A DNA stretch of 64,000 nucleotides. It comes from Bremia lactucae. Lineage: Eukaryota; Oomycota; Peronosporomycetes; Peronosporales; Peronosporaceae. The notes beneath the pieces were generated by a model, which did no database searches, was not told where the DNA came from, and worked only from the letters and a program-made list of their open reading frames with translations. The stretch lies in the NCBI RefSeq assembly GCF_004359215.1, contig NC_090623.1, positions 488,207 through 552,206 on the forward strand, written 5' to 3'. Each line of letters starts with the position of its first letter. The first letter of the stretch is position 1. Below, in pieces: positions 11,338 to 21,503 of the stretch. Made by a program: the position numbers and the translations under genes.

Positions 11338-11645
11338 GATCATATCTCGAATCCAAATCAAGGACGAGACAGCGTTCCATACTGTCAAAGTCCAGAAACT
11401 TTATACCTAAGTTCAATGGAACTTTGGGAACAGTGACCCGAGTCCCTGTCCCTAAGCAAACAGTGTTATTGTATTATCTCCATGCGCTCTAAGTACCTCC
11501 ACGTATTGTTGATTTCCCTCAATAGAAAGGCGTCGAGCATAATTGCAAGACACTCCTGAGTCAATTAAAATTGACCACGGCTTACCAAAGCCCTTTACAA
11601 TCGAAATGAGCACCAAGCTAATTGGGGCAAGGTTCTATTTATTCT
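11338..11645 (-). pseudogene. Family B retropepsin fragment
   Basis: Aspartic protease of the family B polyprotein on the minus strand. Active-site region at about 11520-11590: ILIDSGVSCNYARRLSIEG (the D-S-G triad is preserved). Downstream are NLGIKFLDFDSMERC and LDLDSRYDLI, up to the inversion at about 11335. A frame shift lies between them. It is the least mutated of the three family B protease copies at its active site; the copies at 26.75 and 63.78 kb carry a stop just before it and Glu in place of Gly. Confidence 0.75.
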
Positions 11646-11699
11646 CACCTCCTTGAGGTTTAACCGAGCCTAGGTCTTCCCCAGAAGGGCGCCCCGCAT

Positions 11700-12718
11700 C
11701 TACTGGGTATCGACGTTTCCCCGCACCGTACCAGATCTCTGGTATAGGTCGGAGTTGGAGCTCTTTCGGGCTTTACGCAAATTTCGAAGTGGGCAGGCAG
11801 GGCGTAAATGTTTCGTGCATTCGCGCACATAACATCTACGGATGGTCTTATGCTGTTCCACAGCTTGAAGAGCCTCTTCTCCTTCCTCAACGAGGCTTAT
11901 AAACATAGGTTCCGCTCTATTAGACGGAACCCATGTGCTCGAAGAGCTTGTTCGGTAAACAGGCGTGCTAACGCGGGCAGACTTAAAGTCAAAGTCGGCG
12001 CGTAGCGCTATGGCAACTGCCTCTTCGAACGTAGCCGGATGAGATCGGAACAATTCCGTCCGGGCAATGCCTTCATTGAGACCCCCCATAAAAAAGGTCA
12101 CTACAATTGCCTCTTGCACCGGGTCTTGATGCATAGATGCAATGAGAGTTCTCAACTCCTGGACAAAGACCCCCAGGGTTCTTTTACCCTGCCGAGTCGC
12201 TAGGAGTCGTGCTCGCATGCAAAAAGCCTGATCAGGCGGTGCAAACATGCTGGTCACTTGCTGTTTCAGCGAATCCCATGAGGGGAAAGCGTCGTTTATG
12301 GATGTGCTGCACATTAATGCCCACTCTATGGCTCTACCTCCAAGTTTGGACATGGCCATAGCCACATTTGCCTTTCTGGTAAGAACAAGACGTAATCAAT
12401 GGACATTTCCATTTGCTCAATTCAAAAAGGGAGATTTTCTCCCTCTTTTCCCTCATTTTTTTTTACATTTACAGTTAGAGGGCGAGCCCTCGGCTCTGAG
12501 TCAGGTACGGAGATGTACCGGGTAGGCATAGATGCCGCTAAAGGGTCCTGTACCTGACCGATCAGGGAGGCTTTGTACCGCATGAAAGCTTCAAGCCTTG
12601 CATGCAGGACCTCTGGTCCCTGGGAAATAATAAATTCCACGTGCTCAAGCCCGAATAAGATTTTGAGCTTGTCATAAGCGGCGCGTTGCGCTTCTGACAA
12701 TTCTGGAACCTCTTTCAC
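11700..12718 (-). pseudogene. Family B Gypsy gag
   Basis: Capsid gene starting at ATG 12718, 60 bases inside the 5' LTR. The N-terminal block ([20 protein letters not shown]) is open to 12422. After a short break the gag core is open from 12365 to 11700 with TRQGKRTLGVFVQELRTL and FRSHPATFEEAVAIALRA, the usual retrotransposon gag helices. The C-terminal zinc knuckle reads CYVRECTKHLRPAC: spacing to His and the last Cys is kept, but the second Cys is shifted compared with CYMCGSTKHLRPVC in the copy at 26.4 kb, so binding is probably lost. Order LTR-gag-PR-RT on the minus strand is continuous with the pol at 9.1-11.1 kb apart from the inverted block. Confidence 0.85.
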
Positions 12719-12768
12719 TGTCGTAAAAAATAAGTCTTGTAAAGACTCAGGCGTAGGTTGACTACGAG

Positions 12769-12776
12769 TGCTACCA
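12769..12776 (-). promoter_or_regulatory. Primer-binding site of family B
   Basis: TGGTAGCA on the minus strand, two bases inside the 5' LTR. It would pair with a tRNA ending UGCUACCA; initiator Met tRNAs of many eukaryotes end this way, so tRNA-iMet is the likely primer (inference). Confidence 0.5.
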
Positions 12777-12778
12777 GG

Positions 12779-13263
12779 TGTAGCGGAGCTATCACGCTCC
12801 TAAAGTCAGAGAAAGACTCTCAGACTCAGAGAGTCACTTAGTTCTATTGAGCTTATGGGTTTAACAACTCTGGGAGTCGTACATGCTATTAAAGCTTAAG
12901 GAATCCTAGTTCAAGGGATTCAGGGGTTCGTAAAGCCAAGTGGCAACTAGTGCCCAAGAGGATATACCTTAGAAAGGCTTCTATCTCTTACAAATCAATG
13001 CGCAAGCCTTAGGAAGGCACTTAACGCTTTAAGATCAATGAGGAACTGCACTTTATTTAATTATTTAAATCTAAAAACCTTACCCTAGCTAATTTAAAAT
13101 AGATTTCGGCCCCAGATTTATATCTGGCGGCGACCACATAATTATTGCCCATATTTAATGGGATTTAAGCAACTAACTATTTTAAAATTAGATAAAGGGT
13201 ATTTTACCCATTTAGTAAATGTACCACAACAACGGTTCTCCAACCGATGTGTGCCCCATTACA
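12779..13263 (-). repeat. Family B 5' LTR
   Basis: 485 bp; sense sequence begins TGTAATGGGGCACACATCGG and ends AGCTCCGCTACA. It matches the plus-strand LTR at 24694-25108 along its length with some indels. It abuts family C integrase sequence at 13264, so this element probably inserted into a family C element. Confidence 0.88.
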
Positions 13264-13783
13264 CTATCAGCTTAAAGACATGAACTTTCCCTAGTGACCC
13301 TGCCAGTTTAGCAGTGGTCAATAAAACTACGTCCTATGACCGACCTCTCGGCGGTATCATAGGCGAGTTTGATGCTAAAAGCGTGAGCGAGGCTCAACGC
13401 TTTTTGATTAAGCGATTAGCCATCACACGAAAAGTCCGTGACGAGATGGCAAGCGCACAGGACAAGCAAAAAGAATATGCTGACCGAAATGGTCTCAAAA
13501 TTAACGAACGCTTTAAAGTGGGTGAAAAAGTACTATTAAGTATTGCTACCCTACCTAAAAATGCAATTTTTGTACTACCTGGAGGTACTACGAAGTTGTT
13601 GCACCGTTTCATTGGGCCCTTTAAGGTGGTAATAGAGGTTGGTGACTCAAATTATAGGCTCACCCTTCCCTCGTATATAAAGACGCGCCGTATTTTAAGT
13701 GGGTCGTCTGAAACGGTATGTAGACTCAAATGAGCCTCATACCCCCATTCGTCGAAGAAGACGATGGTGACGCCGACTGTGAG
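13264..13783 (+). pseudogene. Family C Gypsy integrase C-terminus
   Basis: C-terminal part of a Gypsy integrase on the plus strand, 5'-truncated by the family B LTR. The frame is open at 13314-13733: VRDEMASAQDKQKEYADRNG (helical linker), then KVGEKVLLSIATLP and LLHRFIGPFKVVIEVGDSNY, the SH3-like fold characteristic of this domain. One frame shift near 13690 moves the last part (GRLKRYVDSNEPHTPIRRRR) into another frame, where it ends. This is the end of pol: the family C accessory region, polypurine tract and 3' LTR follow in order. Confidence 0.8.
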
Positions 13784-13794
13784 TCTAGCGGCGA

Positions 13795-14073
13795 TCAGAT
13801 GAGGGAGACGGTGAATTTACTTGGTGACTGCCTATGAAAAGGAGCACCAGCTGAGGCCTCTTCGCTAGTCTCAAATGGACTAGCAGAAGTAGCGTAGTGA
13901 GAAGAAACAGGGGGTACAGTACCGCCCATGATTTCTTTCACACGCAAGCGGGCGATATTAATTCGCTGCGACCGCTGTATCATCGCATCGGAATGCGGAT
14001 GAATGCGGCGCAAGAATTTCGCCTCGTATTGGTCGGGCGTTTCATTTAAACGCAACACGACCGGGTCTTCCAT
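13795..14073 (-). CDS. Antisense ORF 2 of family C (hypothetical)
   Basis: 92-codon frame opposite to the element, between pol and 3' LTR, starting with ATG at 14073. It contains LNETPDQYEAKFLRRIHPHS and RINIARLRVKEIMGG, a hydrophilic, probably helical sequence. I do not recognise a family. It follows the larger antisense frame at 14759-14232 on the same strand with 158 bases between, so the two may once have been one gene. Confidence 0.35.
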   Translation of the reverse strand: MEDPVVLRLNETPDQYEAKFLRRIHPHSDAMIQRSQRINIARLRVKEIMGGTVPPVSSHYATSASPFETSEEASAGAPFHRQSPSKFTVSLI

Positions 14074-14231
14074 AATTTAATGACACCATAATAGTTTTGA
14101 GCATTTAGAAAAGCGCGTTTTTTGAGCGACGCTATTGTCCCGTTTACACGAGGCCATTCAGAGAGAGGGAGCATAAGTGATATGCCACCCGTCACACAGC
14201 CACGTTTAATACGGCTGGCTTGTGACAGCGA

Positions 14232-14759
14232 CTAAGCACATTCACGCGTCGTCGGCGGAGCGTTACGCTCAGAATCCTCTATGTCAGAACCATTATGGAT
14301 AATGGTCTGAGCAAAAGACGGTGTGGTTTTACCCAACGGAGAAGCGGCTGCGCCTTTATGGGCAGCGCTCGCAATAACCGTCGCTGCGCTATCCAGCGCA
14401 GACGACGAGACAGCATTCGTAAGTGTTGCTGTCTCCATGTTATGAGCAATGATAGAAGTTTGGATGGGCAATAATGTGCCATCATCCTTCCTCGTGAGAT
14501 CCTTGTCCGCATCATTACTTTGAGGTGACGGCAACGGTCTCGACTCATTGTAGTCGACAATGAGCGACGGATCAACATCCTCACTGATTAAGTGGGATGA
14601 ATCCTTAAGCCCCGTTAACGCGACAGCAGCAGTAGCGGTCGGCGTTTCAGCTAAGGCATTGGACGCTGCAGGGCGTGTTAACGCGGCGCGCGCGCTAAAT
14701 GCAAGAGTTAGTGGGCGTCTTCGCAGACGACCCTCCAACGTTGCCCATGTAGGTGGCAC
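14232..14759 (-). CDS. Antisense ORF 1 of family C (hypothetical)
   Basis: 175-codon frame antisense to the family C element and directly upstream (in antisense sense) of the PPT and 3' LTR. Composition is Ala/Ser/Thr-rich. Two short blocks resemble the antisense ORF of family A in the same order: VDPSLIVDYNESR (family A: CDPSLEVNYECES) and NGSDIEDSE (family A: FGSDDEDDS). No known domain is visible. Position, strand, composition and these two motifs all agree with family A, which argues against a chance frame, but low-complexity composition weakens the case. Confidence 0.45.
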   Translation of the reverse strand: MPPTWATLEGRLRRRPLTLAFSARAALTRPAASNALAETPTATAAVALTGLKDSSHLISEDVDPSLIVDYNESRPLPSPQSNDADKDLTRKDDGTLLPIQTSIIAHNMETATLTNAVSSSALDSAATVIASAAHKGAAASPLGKTTPSFAQTIIHNGSDIEDSERNAPPTTRECA

Positions 14760-14880
14760 CTTTGGCGCCGTGTATGAAAACAGAGGTCGCTAGAGTGAAT
14801 CAGAGACTTAGCGGCGCGTAAAGCTGCTCGCAGTTCCTCTCTCTACTCTGTCGAATTTAAAAATGTAAATTCGTTCTTAA

Positions 14881-14892
14881 AGAGGGGGATGG
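14881..14892 (+). promoter_or_regulatory. Polypurine tract of family C
   Basis: AGAGGGGGATGG immediately before the 3' LTR; the expected primer for plus-strand DNA synthesis. Confidence 0.6.
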
Positions 14893-15445
14893 TGTAACGG
14901 GCTAGAGTTGCCCTAATGTTACACAGTCCCCATTAAGTACATTTGGTACTTAAGGGGATGGTCAATTACTAAATAATAGTAATTAGACCCAACACTCGGG
15001 TGTGGTGCACATTTGTGACCAACCCTTGTGGATGTGATGCACATGGGTGCATTCACATTAGGAGGGATGACGCCCAGCGTCATCCATGATGACGGCTAGC
15101 GTCATCAGTTACGCGAGGTATCTATAAAGATACGCTCGCAATACATATTAAATGATATCTATAGAGATATCATTTTAATTGGTAAAAATAGGTATTTGTA
15201 TTTAATTCTATTAAATATAAATCAGTCTGAAATTTACTACCTACTTGGTAAGTGCGCACGAGGAGACGGATTACCGCTCCCGTGACGTCACTTCACCAGA
15301 GTTCTTAGTGTGTTGGGTGAGGTCGCTTGCGCGCCCACCACAACTACCTCACTGCACGCAAGAGAAGCAGGTGCAAACCGCTTCCTCGCTGTGCTAGGGT
15401 GTGTGCTAAGTAGAGCGTGGCCGCATTGCGACGTGCCCGCCTACA
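14893..15445 (+). repeat. Family C 3' LTR
   Basis: 553 bp from TGTAACGGGC to CCCGCCTACA. The right two thirds recur almost unchanged at 31748-32165 and, diverged and inverted, at 32166-32605. It cuts into a Crinkler-like coding sequence at 15446. Confidence 0.87.
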
Positions 15446-15927
15446 ATATCTATTGTTTCCTTTCGAACGAAGAACCACTTGGAAAAATCCGGTTCAATGC
15501 TGCAAATCTCGAGATCCATGCCACCAGTTTGCCACCTCCTGATATCCAAATAGTGCCCAATCGAGCTCATATGCTCGTATGTTATGCCAATCGATTGCTT
15601 GATTTTCTTCTGTGCTGGTTCCACATGCATCTCCGCTCGACGCTGCGTCGGCACTTGTATGATGATGGAATCGTCCTCATCTATTCCAAGTTCTCTCAAA
15701 GGTAACGACAACTTAGGAGGATTCTGACCATTGGTATGAGCTGCCCTATTCGCGAAGACGATGAGGGATAAAGCGATGACATTCTCAGAAAAAAGACGAG
15801 AGAATTTTGCAAACACAGCGTCCCGAAATCGAGCAACATTGGCATTTTCAGCGCAATCAACGAAGTCGACTGTGCCAACTGTGTTGCCTTCTCCATCCAC
15901 CAGTTGGAACTACACTTCACGTGACAT
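15446..15927 (-). pseudogene. Crinkler-like N-terminal domain, truncated
   Basis: A frame starting with ATG at 15927 has a TAG at codon 6, then stays open for about 150 codons to the LTR boundary. The sequence after the stop (FQLVDGEGNTVGTVDFVD, later FRDAVFAKFSRLF, then LRELGIDEDDSIIIQVP) resembles the ubiquitin-like N-terminal segment of oomycete Crinkler (CRN) family proteins. The C-terminal effector region is gone, replaced by the family C LTR. A secretion signal is not obvious. An alternative is a non-secreted paralogue with the same ubiquitin-like fold. Start, stop codon and truncation all indicate a dead gene. Confidence 0.5.
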
Positions 15928-16266
15928 ATTCAAATTTACGAATGCCTGTTCTAGAAATAACCTGTAAAACAACCTTAAATGTGGTTGAATGCTATCGACG
16001 CTTTCTAGATTTAGGCCTCTTTAATCCGGTTATCTCTTCATCTGAATAAACACTTCATGACGTTACTTCTATTGATTTTGATAGGCGTGAAGTTGCTCGC
16101 ATGACATGATAAGTATCAAATTTTAAGTATCATGAAAATAGGCGAGTTCTATGATGTTAGCATAATTTCGGTGGAAAACGACATGTAGGATGCTGGCGTT
16201 GACGACTCCGACTGCGATAAGAAGCTAAACCAATACAAGAGCCATCGGCTATGACCAGAGGCTTTG
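15928..16266. other. Intergenic, no feature seen
   Basis: AT-rich, no open frame of note. It would hold the promoter of the Crinkler-like pseudogene on the minus strand; no motif stands out. Confidence 0.5.
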
Positions 16267-16663
16267 TGTAACGGGGTGTACCGTTACATTGAATTAACAC
16301 TTAAAGGTTGTTAATCACTATATTATCTAAAGGTAGATAATATTTGGAGAATATTACTTTACATGGTAATACTCTAAAAGCTTATCCATTGGTAGATATA
16401 GAACATTCTATCAACTTTCTCCGCGGTCCAGTCGACGCTGGACGCGCGCAAAGAGAAAGACATATAAAACTTTTAGTACATGTTTTGCATTAGTTTATAA
16501 TTTAGTTAGTATTAAGTAGATAGCGAGTGTTTTGAAGAGTAGACTTCCTCTGCAGTCTACTCACGTACTAGTGCAAGTGAAGTGACGTGAGGCACCACTC
16601 GCACTGAGGCAGTGCCAAGTGGACTTGTTCTGAAGCAGTACAAGTCGGCAGTGCCCCGTTACA
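16267..16663 (+). repeat. Family A 5' LTR (subtype A1)
   Basis: 397 bp, TGTAACGGGG to CCCCGTTACA, followed at once by a primer-binding site and gag, which fixes the sense orientation of the family. The core has GACGCTGGACGCGCGC. Confidence 0.92.
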
Positions 16664-16665
16664 CC

Positions 16666-16673
16666 TGGTAGCA
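16666..16673 (+). promoter_or_regulatory. Primer-binding site of family A
   Basis: TGGTAGCA two bases after the 5' LTR, the same offset and sequence as in family B and in the family A copy at 58790. Probable tRNA-iMet primer (inference from the CCA-end complement). Confidence 0.55.
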
Positions 16674-16713
16674 CTTTGTAGTCCGTCCAAGGACCACAGT
16701 TCCATCATCTAAC

Positions 16714-18034
16714 ATGGACATGTTAGATGATAATGGAAATTCGCGTCACGTTTCGCGTGATAGCTACTCCTTTCTATGTGACATAGAAAGGAGTGCGATC
16801 GAACGAATGAGTTCGACCATAGGGAACGATGCCATCTTGGCCATGATGTCCGGTTTGGACAGAGATGCCCTCCATTCAGCCATCGCCAAGTTCATCCAAC
16901 ATGAACTTGATGAGATGAAGGAGAAGGTAGCCTTGCTGAATCAGCAAGGCTCTTAACAGGCAGAACTGTTGAGGTTACAACAGGTACAGACCCCTGTACC
17001 TGGGATGACGCACACGCGTCATCTTGAAACTTTAAAGATTGACATCTCTAACTATAGGGGAGTCGAAGAAGACTTCCTCTTAATATGGTTTGTCGAGTTT
17101 TTCTTTGCAAGGCTCATGGTAATGGCCCGCGTTGCCAGTTCAGTGGCTGCTCATGCAGCTCTCAGGGTGGCGGCTTCTGAAAATCAGTAAAGGAATGGTC
17201 AATCCCAACGTAAATAAAGATAGATATGACATAAATCGACTTAATATCTATTTTAGGGGTATACTTTTGGTGTCGCTTCACGTGCATTAGAAGGATTTGC
17301 GATGCCATAAGGGTCGTCAAATCGTCGGCGAGCCAATGCAAGTCGCATTTGCTTAGTCAAATTTGGCAGGTCGTGCCGAAACTTGGGCATTGGGCCTTCA
17401 GTTGCGCGACCCATAAGTCTTTGGGTCGCTAGAGGTTTTTAAAACCCGGCTCAAACAGACGTTTGAACCACCTAAAGCTGAGTTCAGAGCTCGTTCAGAG
17501 CTTCTGAAACTTAAGCAAGGCAAGCGTGATGTGCACGCATATGCCCAGCACATACGACTCTTAGCGAGTTGTATTACCAATAACCCAGTCCATGAACACA
17601 CGTTGATTACGGTGTTCATGCAAGGTCTTACGGATGGTCCCGTAAAGACCCACCTGTTCCGCTTGGAACTGGATACGCTTGAAGAAGCAATATCCGTAGC
17701 GGAACAGGAGGACTTTAGCTTGAGACAGGCTCAAGCAAGTTCGTCATCATATCGTCCACCTAGACGACACGAACTAGGAGGTCCAGAACCCATGGACCTT
17801 TCCTATGTCGAAAGCGAGAAACCTCGCTTTTCGAATAATAAGCGATCGCAGAAATGCCATCGCTGCCAAAAATTGGGACATTACGCTCATGAGTGTAGTG
17901 CCCCACGCCCAGCACCAAAAGGTACTGAACGTAATTTTGGACCGTATGCCAAAAAGGGCAACGGTCGCGGATCCGACGTTGTTGCGAAATCGCAACAGCG
18001 AGGCGGACCGCCAAAAAATGGTCGGGGTCAGTAG
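16714..18034 (+). pseudogene. Family A Gypsy gag
   Basis: Capsid gene from ATG 16714 (MDMLDDNGNSRHVSRDSYSF). A stop at 16954-16956 interrupts an otherwise matching segment. Around 17097-17300 about 200 bases do not fit gag and replace a few codons present in the copy at 59.2 kb; part of that insert matches family B pol near 10.78 kb. The C-terminal half is open at 17531-18034: KTHLFRLELDTLEEAISVAE (gag helix) and a perfect zinc knuckle CHRCQKLGHYAHEC, then a basic glycine-rich tail ending at TAG 18034. It would assemble particles around element RNA. Three lesions make it non-functional. Confidence 0.88.
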
Positions 18035-18094
18035 GGGCGCAACGCCCTACTGATCCAGCAACCTCAAAAGAATTTGCAAATCTTTTGACTAAAC

Positions 18095-18288
18095 TTGCTC
18101 CAGACACACAATAAATTATATGTCTCTGCACCTGGTGATGAGGTATCCCTCATCACCTTGAACTTAATAGTGACGAATAATTTGTCACTTAAAGCCCTAG
18201 TGGACTGCGGAGCGTCGAATAACTTTATTCGTCGCCAGTCACTAGAGGGTAGAAGGCTTAAATATGTTGAGCGCGACATCCCTCCAAC
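18095..18288 (+). pseudogene. Family A retropepsin, cut by gap
   Basis: Protease start of pol: LKALVDCGASNNFIRRQSL holds the active-site triplet as D-C-G, where most Gypsy proteases have D-T-G or D-S-G. Family B has D-S-G. The frame enters the 647-N gap. Confidence 0.7.
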
Positions 18289-18935
18289 NNNNNNNNNNNN
18301 NNNNNNNNNNNNNNNNNNNNNNNNNNNNNNNNNNNNNNNNNNNNNNNNNNNNNNNNNNNNNNNNNNNNNNNNNNNNNNNNNNNNNNNNNNNNNNNNNNNN
18401 NNNNNNNNNNNNNNNNNNNNNNNNNNNNNNNNNNNNNNNNNNNNNNNNNNNNNNNNNNNNNNNNNNNNNNNNNNNNNNNNNNNNNNNNNNNNNNNNNNNN
18501 NNNNNNNNNNNNNNNNNNNNNNNNNNNNNNNNNNNNNNNNNNNNNNNNNNNNNNNNNNNNNNNNNNNNNNNNNNNNNNNNNNNNNNNNNNNNNNNNNNNN
18601 NNNNNNNNNNNNNNNNNNNNNNNNNNNNNNNNNNNNNNNNNNNNNNNNNNNNNNNNNNNNNNNNNNNNNNNNNNNNNNNNNNNNNNNNNNNNNNNNNNNN
18701 NNNNNNNNNNNNNNNNNNNNNNNNNNNNNNNNNNNNNNNNNNNNNNNNNNNNNNNNNNNNNNNNNNNNNNNNNNNNNNNNNNNNNNNNNNNNNNNNNNNN
18801 NNNNNNNNNNNNNNNNNNNNNNNNNNNNNNNNNNNNNNNNNNNNNNNNNNNNNNNNNNNNNNNNNNNNNNNNNNNNNNNNNNNNNNNNNNNNNNNNNNNN
18901 NNNNNNNNNNNNNNNNNNNNNNNNNNNNNNNNNNN
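18289..18935. other. Assembly gap (647 N)
   Basis: Unlike the other gaps this is not 100 N, so its size may be an estimate from paired data. It hides the end of the protease and the start of the linker. Confidence 0.99.
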
Positions 18936-19918
18936 GGATCGAGAGTAGGCGCTTCTACTCTTGATCTGTATGCGCCTCCGAAGTTAACTTCGGAGATAAC
19001 TCAATTACCAACCCTAGAACCTAAGCGGTTCTTGAGAGATCTGCATTGTGGGAAAATCAAGCAGATCTGCGTACTCGTCACAGAGGACGATTACGTAACC
19101 GACATTCGGTCAGCGGTAATTTTTGCAGAGAACGAACGGGTTCTCAGCAGCTCATCGATGGACGAAAGTGTCCTCAATGTGAAGACTCGGATTGAAAGAT
19201 ACAGTACTCAATCTTGGGAGTCACTCAAGGGAAATCCTGTATACGAGGATTTAATTGAATTCAGGGATGTTTTCTCTGCTTGGTTCCATACGAGTTACCT
19301 AAGGATAAAGGCACTCGACATGAGATCGAGCTCAAACCGGGCTCGAAGTACTGTGTCATGAAGCAGTGGCCACTGCCTCGTGAACAAGTACTTGCGATCG
19401 ACAAATTCTTTGCCGATCGGGTAAAAGTGGGCCATGTGAGGGAATCAACTTCCCCACATAGCTCTCCGACCTTCTGTGTGCGAAAGGCCACAGGAGGGTG
19501 GCGGATAGTGCACGCATTCAATAAACTGAATGCTGCAACGATACCGGCTCAAACGCCGATACCGAGAAAAGACGTAATCATAGACGGTATGTCTAAGAGT
19601 ACTATCTTTTCTTCTATGGATCTGATGGATGGGTTCTATCAAATCCTTATGCGTGAGCTGGACATCCCGTACACAGCAGTGAGCACCCCCAGTGGGATGC
19701 TCAGGGAATGGCTAGTGATGCCTCAGGGGCTTAATAACGCCCCAGCAACATTCAACAGATGTGTAACAAATCTGTTGAGACCGGTGCGGGATTTCGCACC
19801 GAGTTATTTCGACGATGTATTCGTCCATAACCAGGCCATGGATTGTAAAACGGACGTGGAAGTTCATAAAACTCACGTTCGTCAGGTTCTTACACTTATG
19901 CGAAAGCATAAGTTGTAG
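18936..19918 (+). pseudogene. Family A pol: linker and RT, internally deleted
   Basis: The linker is open from the gap to about 19284, where one frame shift (at GAATTCAGGGATGTTTTCTC) joins it to RT. RT is open at 19280-19918: KQWPLPREQVLAIDKFFADR, PTFCVRKATGGWRIVHAFNK, IFSSMDLMDGFYQILM, GLNNAPATFNRCVTNLLRPV and YFDDVFVH (catalytic aspartates). The frame ends at LMRKHKL, exactly where the sequence jumps to the 3' accessory region (19919 matches the reverse complement of about 8641-8700). RT thumb, RNase H and integrase are therefore missing: an internal deletion that I estimate at roughly 2-3 kb from the usual length of these domains. Confidence 0.88.
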
Positions 19919-20285
19919 GAGACCGTACGGGCGATAAGGCATCATCCTCATCGTTGGATCCAAATAGACTGTTTACTCGTCTATCAGAATGAGCCCTCTC
20001 ATTCGAAGGCTCATAGTCAGCCGCCTGACGGATATCAGGCGACTGTTCCATTCTCCCCGAGTCGGCCATTTAATCCGACTCGCACTCGTAGTCGACCTCT
20101 AAAGAGGGGTCGTATTCACGTGGTGAATCACCACGGGCACTCGCAATACCAAGTGTTGTGCGAGTGGAAGACACTACGGTAGACGGAGCGTCTACCGCAA
20201 GAGATAGCAGTGCGTCACCCGCGGCTGCACGAACCGCAGCCGAAGGCTCAACACTATTATCACCCCGCATGAATTGTTCCATCAT
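19919..20285 (-). pseudogene. Antisense accessory ORF of family A, second copy
   Basis: Antisense to the plus-strand element, between the deleted pol and the 3' LTR. ATG at 20285, open to 20070 (AAVRAAAGDALLSLAVDAPS, then YDPSLEVDYECESD), then a stop, then recognisable continuation (GRMEQSPDIRQAADYEPSNE and FGSNDEDD) to the deletion point. It aligns with the frame at 8319-8690 over its whole length, with a mixture of silent and replacement changes and few indels. N-terminal residues before the common MRG/MRY differ. Function unknown. Confidence 0.6.
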
Positions 20286-20391
20286 GCGATGGAATTTAAA
20301 ATGTTGGATCTGACCAATCCAAACATTTTAAGAAAATTTAGTGGTCGTTTAGCGACCACTCCATCTAATGACATTCAGAGTGATTGTCGTT

Positions 20392-20405
20392 TAAAGGAGG
20401 GGTGA
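20392..20405 (+). promoter_or_regulatory. Polypurine tract of family A
   Basis: TAAAGGAGGGGTGA directly before the 3' LTR; confirms that the element is plus-strand here and the accessory ORF is antisense. Confidence 0.65.
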
Positions 20406-20855
20406 TGTGACGGGGTGCATCGTTGCATGAAATTAACACTTAAGGGTTGTTAATTAATATATTATCTAAAAGGTAGATAATAGTTGGAGGATATTACTTT
20501 ATATAGTAATATCCTAAATTCTTACTTATAAATAGGTATAGGCTATTATGTCTATTTATTCCGCAGACTAATCAGCTGCGGAAGCAATCAAAGAGAGTTA
20601 CAAGAAAAGAAAGATAAGAATTCATTTACATGTTTAGTATTAGTTTATAGTTAAGTCAACATTTACAAAGATAGATTAAGAGACACTTAACTATATTAAT
20701 ACATTTTCATTTTGCCCTCTCAAGTTAACTTGTCTTAAAAGAAGTTTTCCTCTATACGTACAGTGTTCGTCATCTAACGGAAAGCACCACTCACAACTGA
20801 AGCAGTGTGAAGTGGACTTGTACTGAAACAGTACAAGTCGTAGTGCCCCGTTACA
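20406..20855 (+). repeat. Family A 3' LTR (subtype A2)
   Basis: 450 bp, TGTGACGGGG to CCCCGTTACA. The core has GCAGACTAAT, unlike the 5' LTR at 16267 (GCGCGC core), so these two LTRs are not a matched pair. Confidence 0.9.
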
Positions 20856-21310
20856 CTTCTTGCCGTTTGCTGCTTCGACTCCAATAATCCACTTGACCAC
20901 CCTGATCCTTTTCTGTTGTGTAGTCACTTGTTAAAGGTTGCGCTTTCGCGTTTGACCATTTAGTTCCCTACTGCATTCCTTGTCTTCCTCGTCTTCCACC
21001 TCAATTTACCTTCTCATCGCCTTCCCAATGTTTTTCGAGCCTACCCTCGAGCAAACACCGCCACGATTGGAGACGCGGAGAATAGAGATAACGCCGTTTT
21101 CTTCGGCAAGGCGAGAAGTTGATCACGCCATCGACCTATTAACCGGCATTCAGGCCAAACTGAGAGATGATGCATGATGACAGCCATGGCAGCCGCAATA
21201 TTGCCCTTGTTCCTTTAAATCGTGCTCAGATCATTGTTGTCAAAACCCTATTCCCAAAGCTTTGCCTTCAATTCAATCAGACAATCCTTTTGGTCTCGCT
21301 TACTCATTGC
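20856..21310 (-). pseudogene. pogo-like transposase N-terminal remnant
   Basis: Minus-strand coding traces: RDQKDCLIELKAKLWE and RNKGNIAAAMAVIMHHLSV near 21310-21185, and after frame changes RIRVVKWIIGVEAANGKK at about 20910-20856, which stops at the LTR. The sequence outward (21470-21500) ends in ACACACTAATGACGGATA, which also ends the pogo-like element at 29.2 kb, in the orientation expected of inverted termini. Assignment to the pogo/Tigger group rests on that link and on the HTH-like N-terminal sequence. Confidence 0.45.
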
Positions 21311-21413
21311 GCCTCTCACCACCACAATTGACAATCGCAGCTGCATTCCTCGCTATCCGGACTTCGTACGCTCTGCCCTATGAATTGTGTGTATCCGGGC
21401 TCCCGTGCGCTCT

Positions 21414-21503
21414 GCCCTATAAATAGTGTGTATTACACTATTTTAGAATACATACTATTCAGGTTTACACACTAATGACGGATAATGGTGTATTGCACAG
21501 GCT
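21414..21503. repeat. Terminal repeat of pogo-like element
   Basis: Shares AATAGTGTGTATT and ACACACTAATGACGGATA followed by GGTGTA with 29115-29227. Both copies point outward from pogo-like coding sequence. Confidence 0.5.

Noticed and set aside
14279..14584. 101-codon Arg/Leu-rich minus-strand frame
   Set aside because: Overlaps the 175-codon antisense frame in another phase; composition is typical of a shadow.
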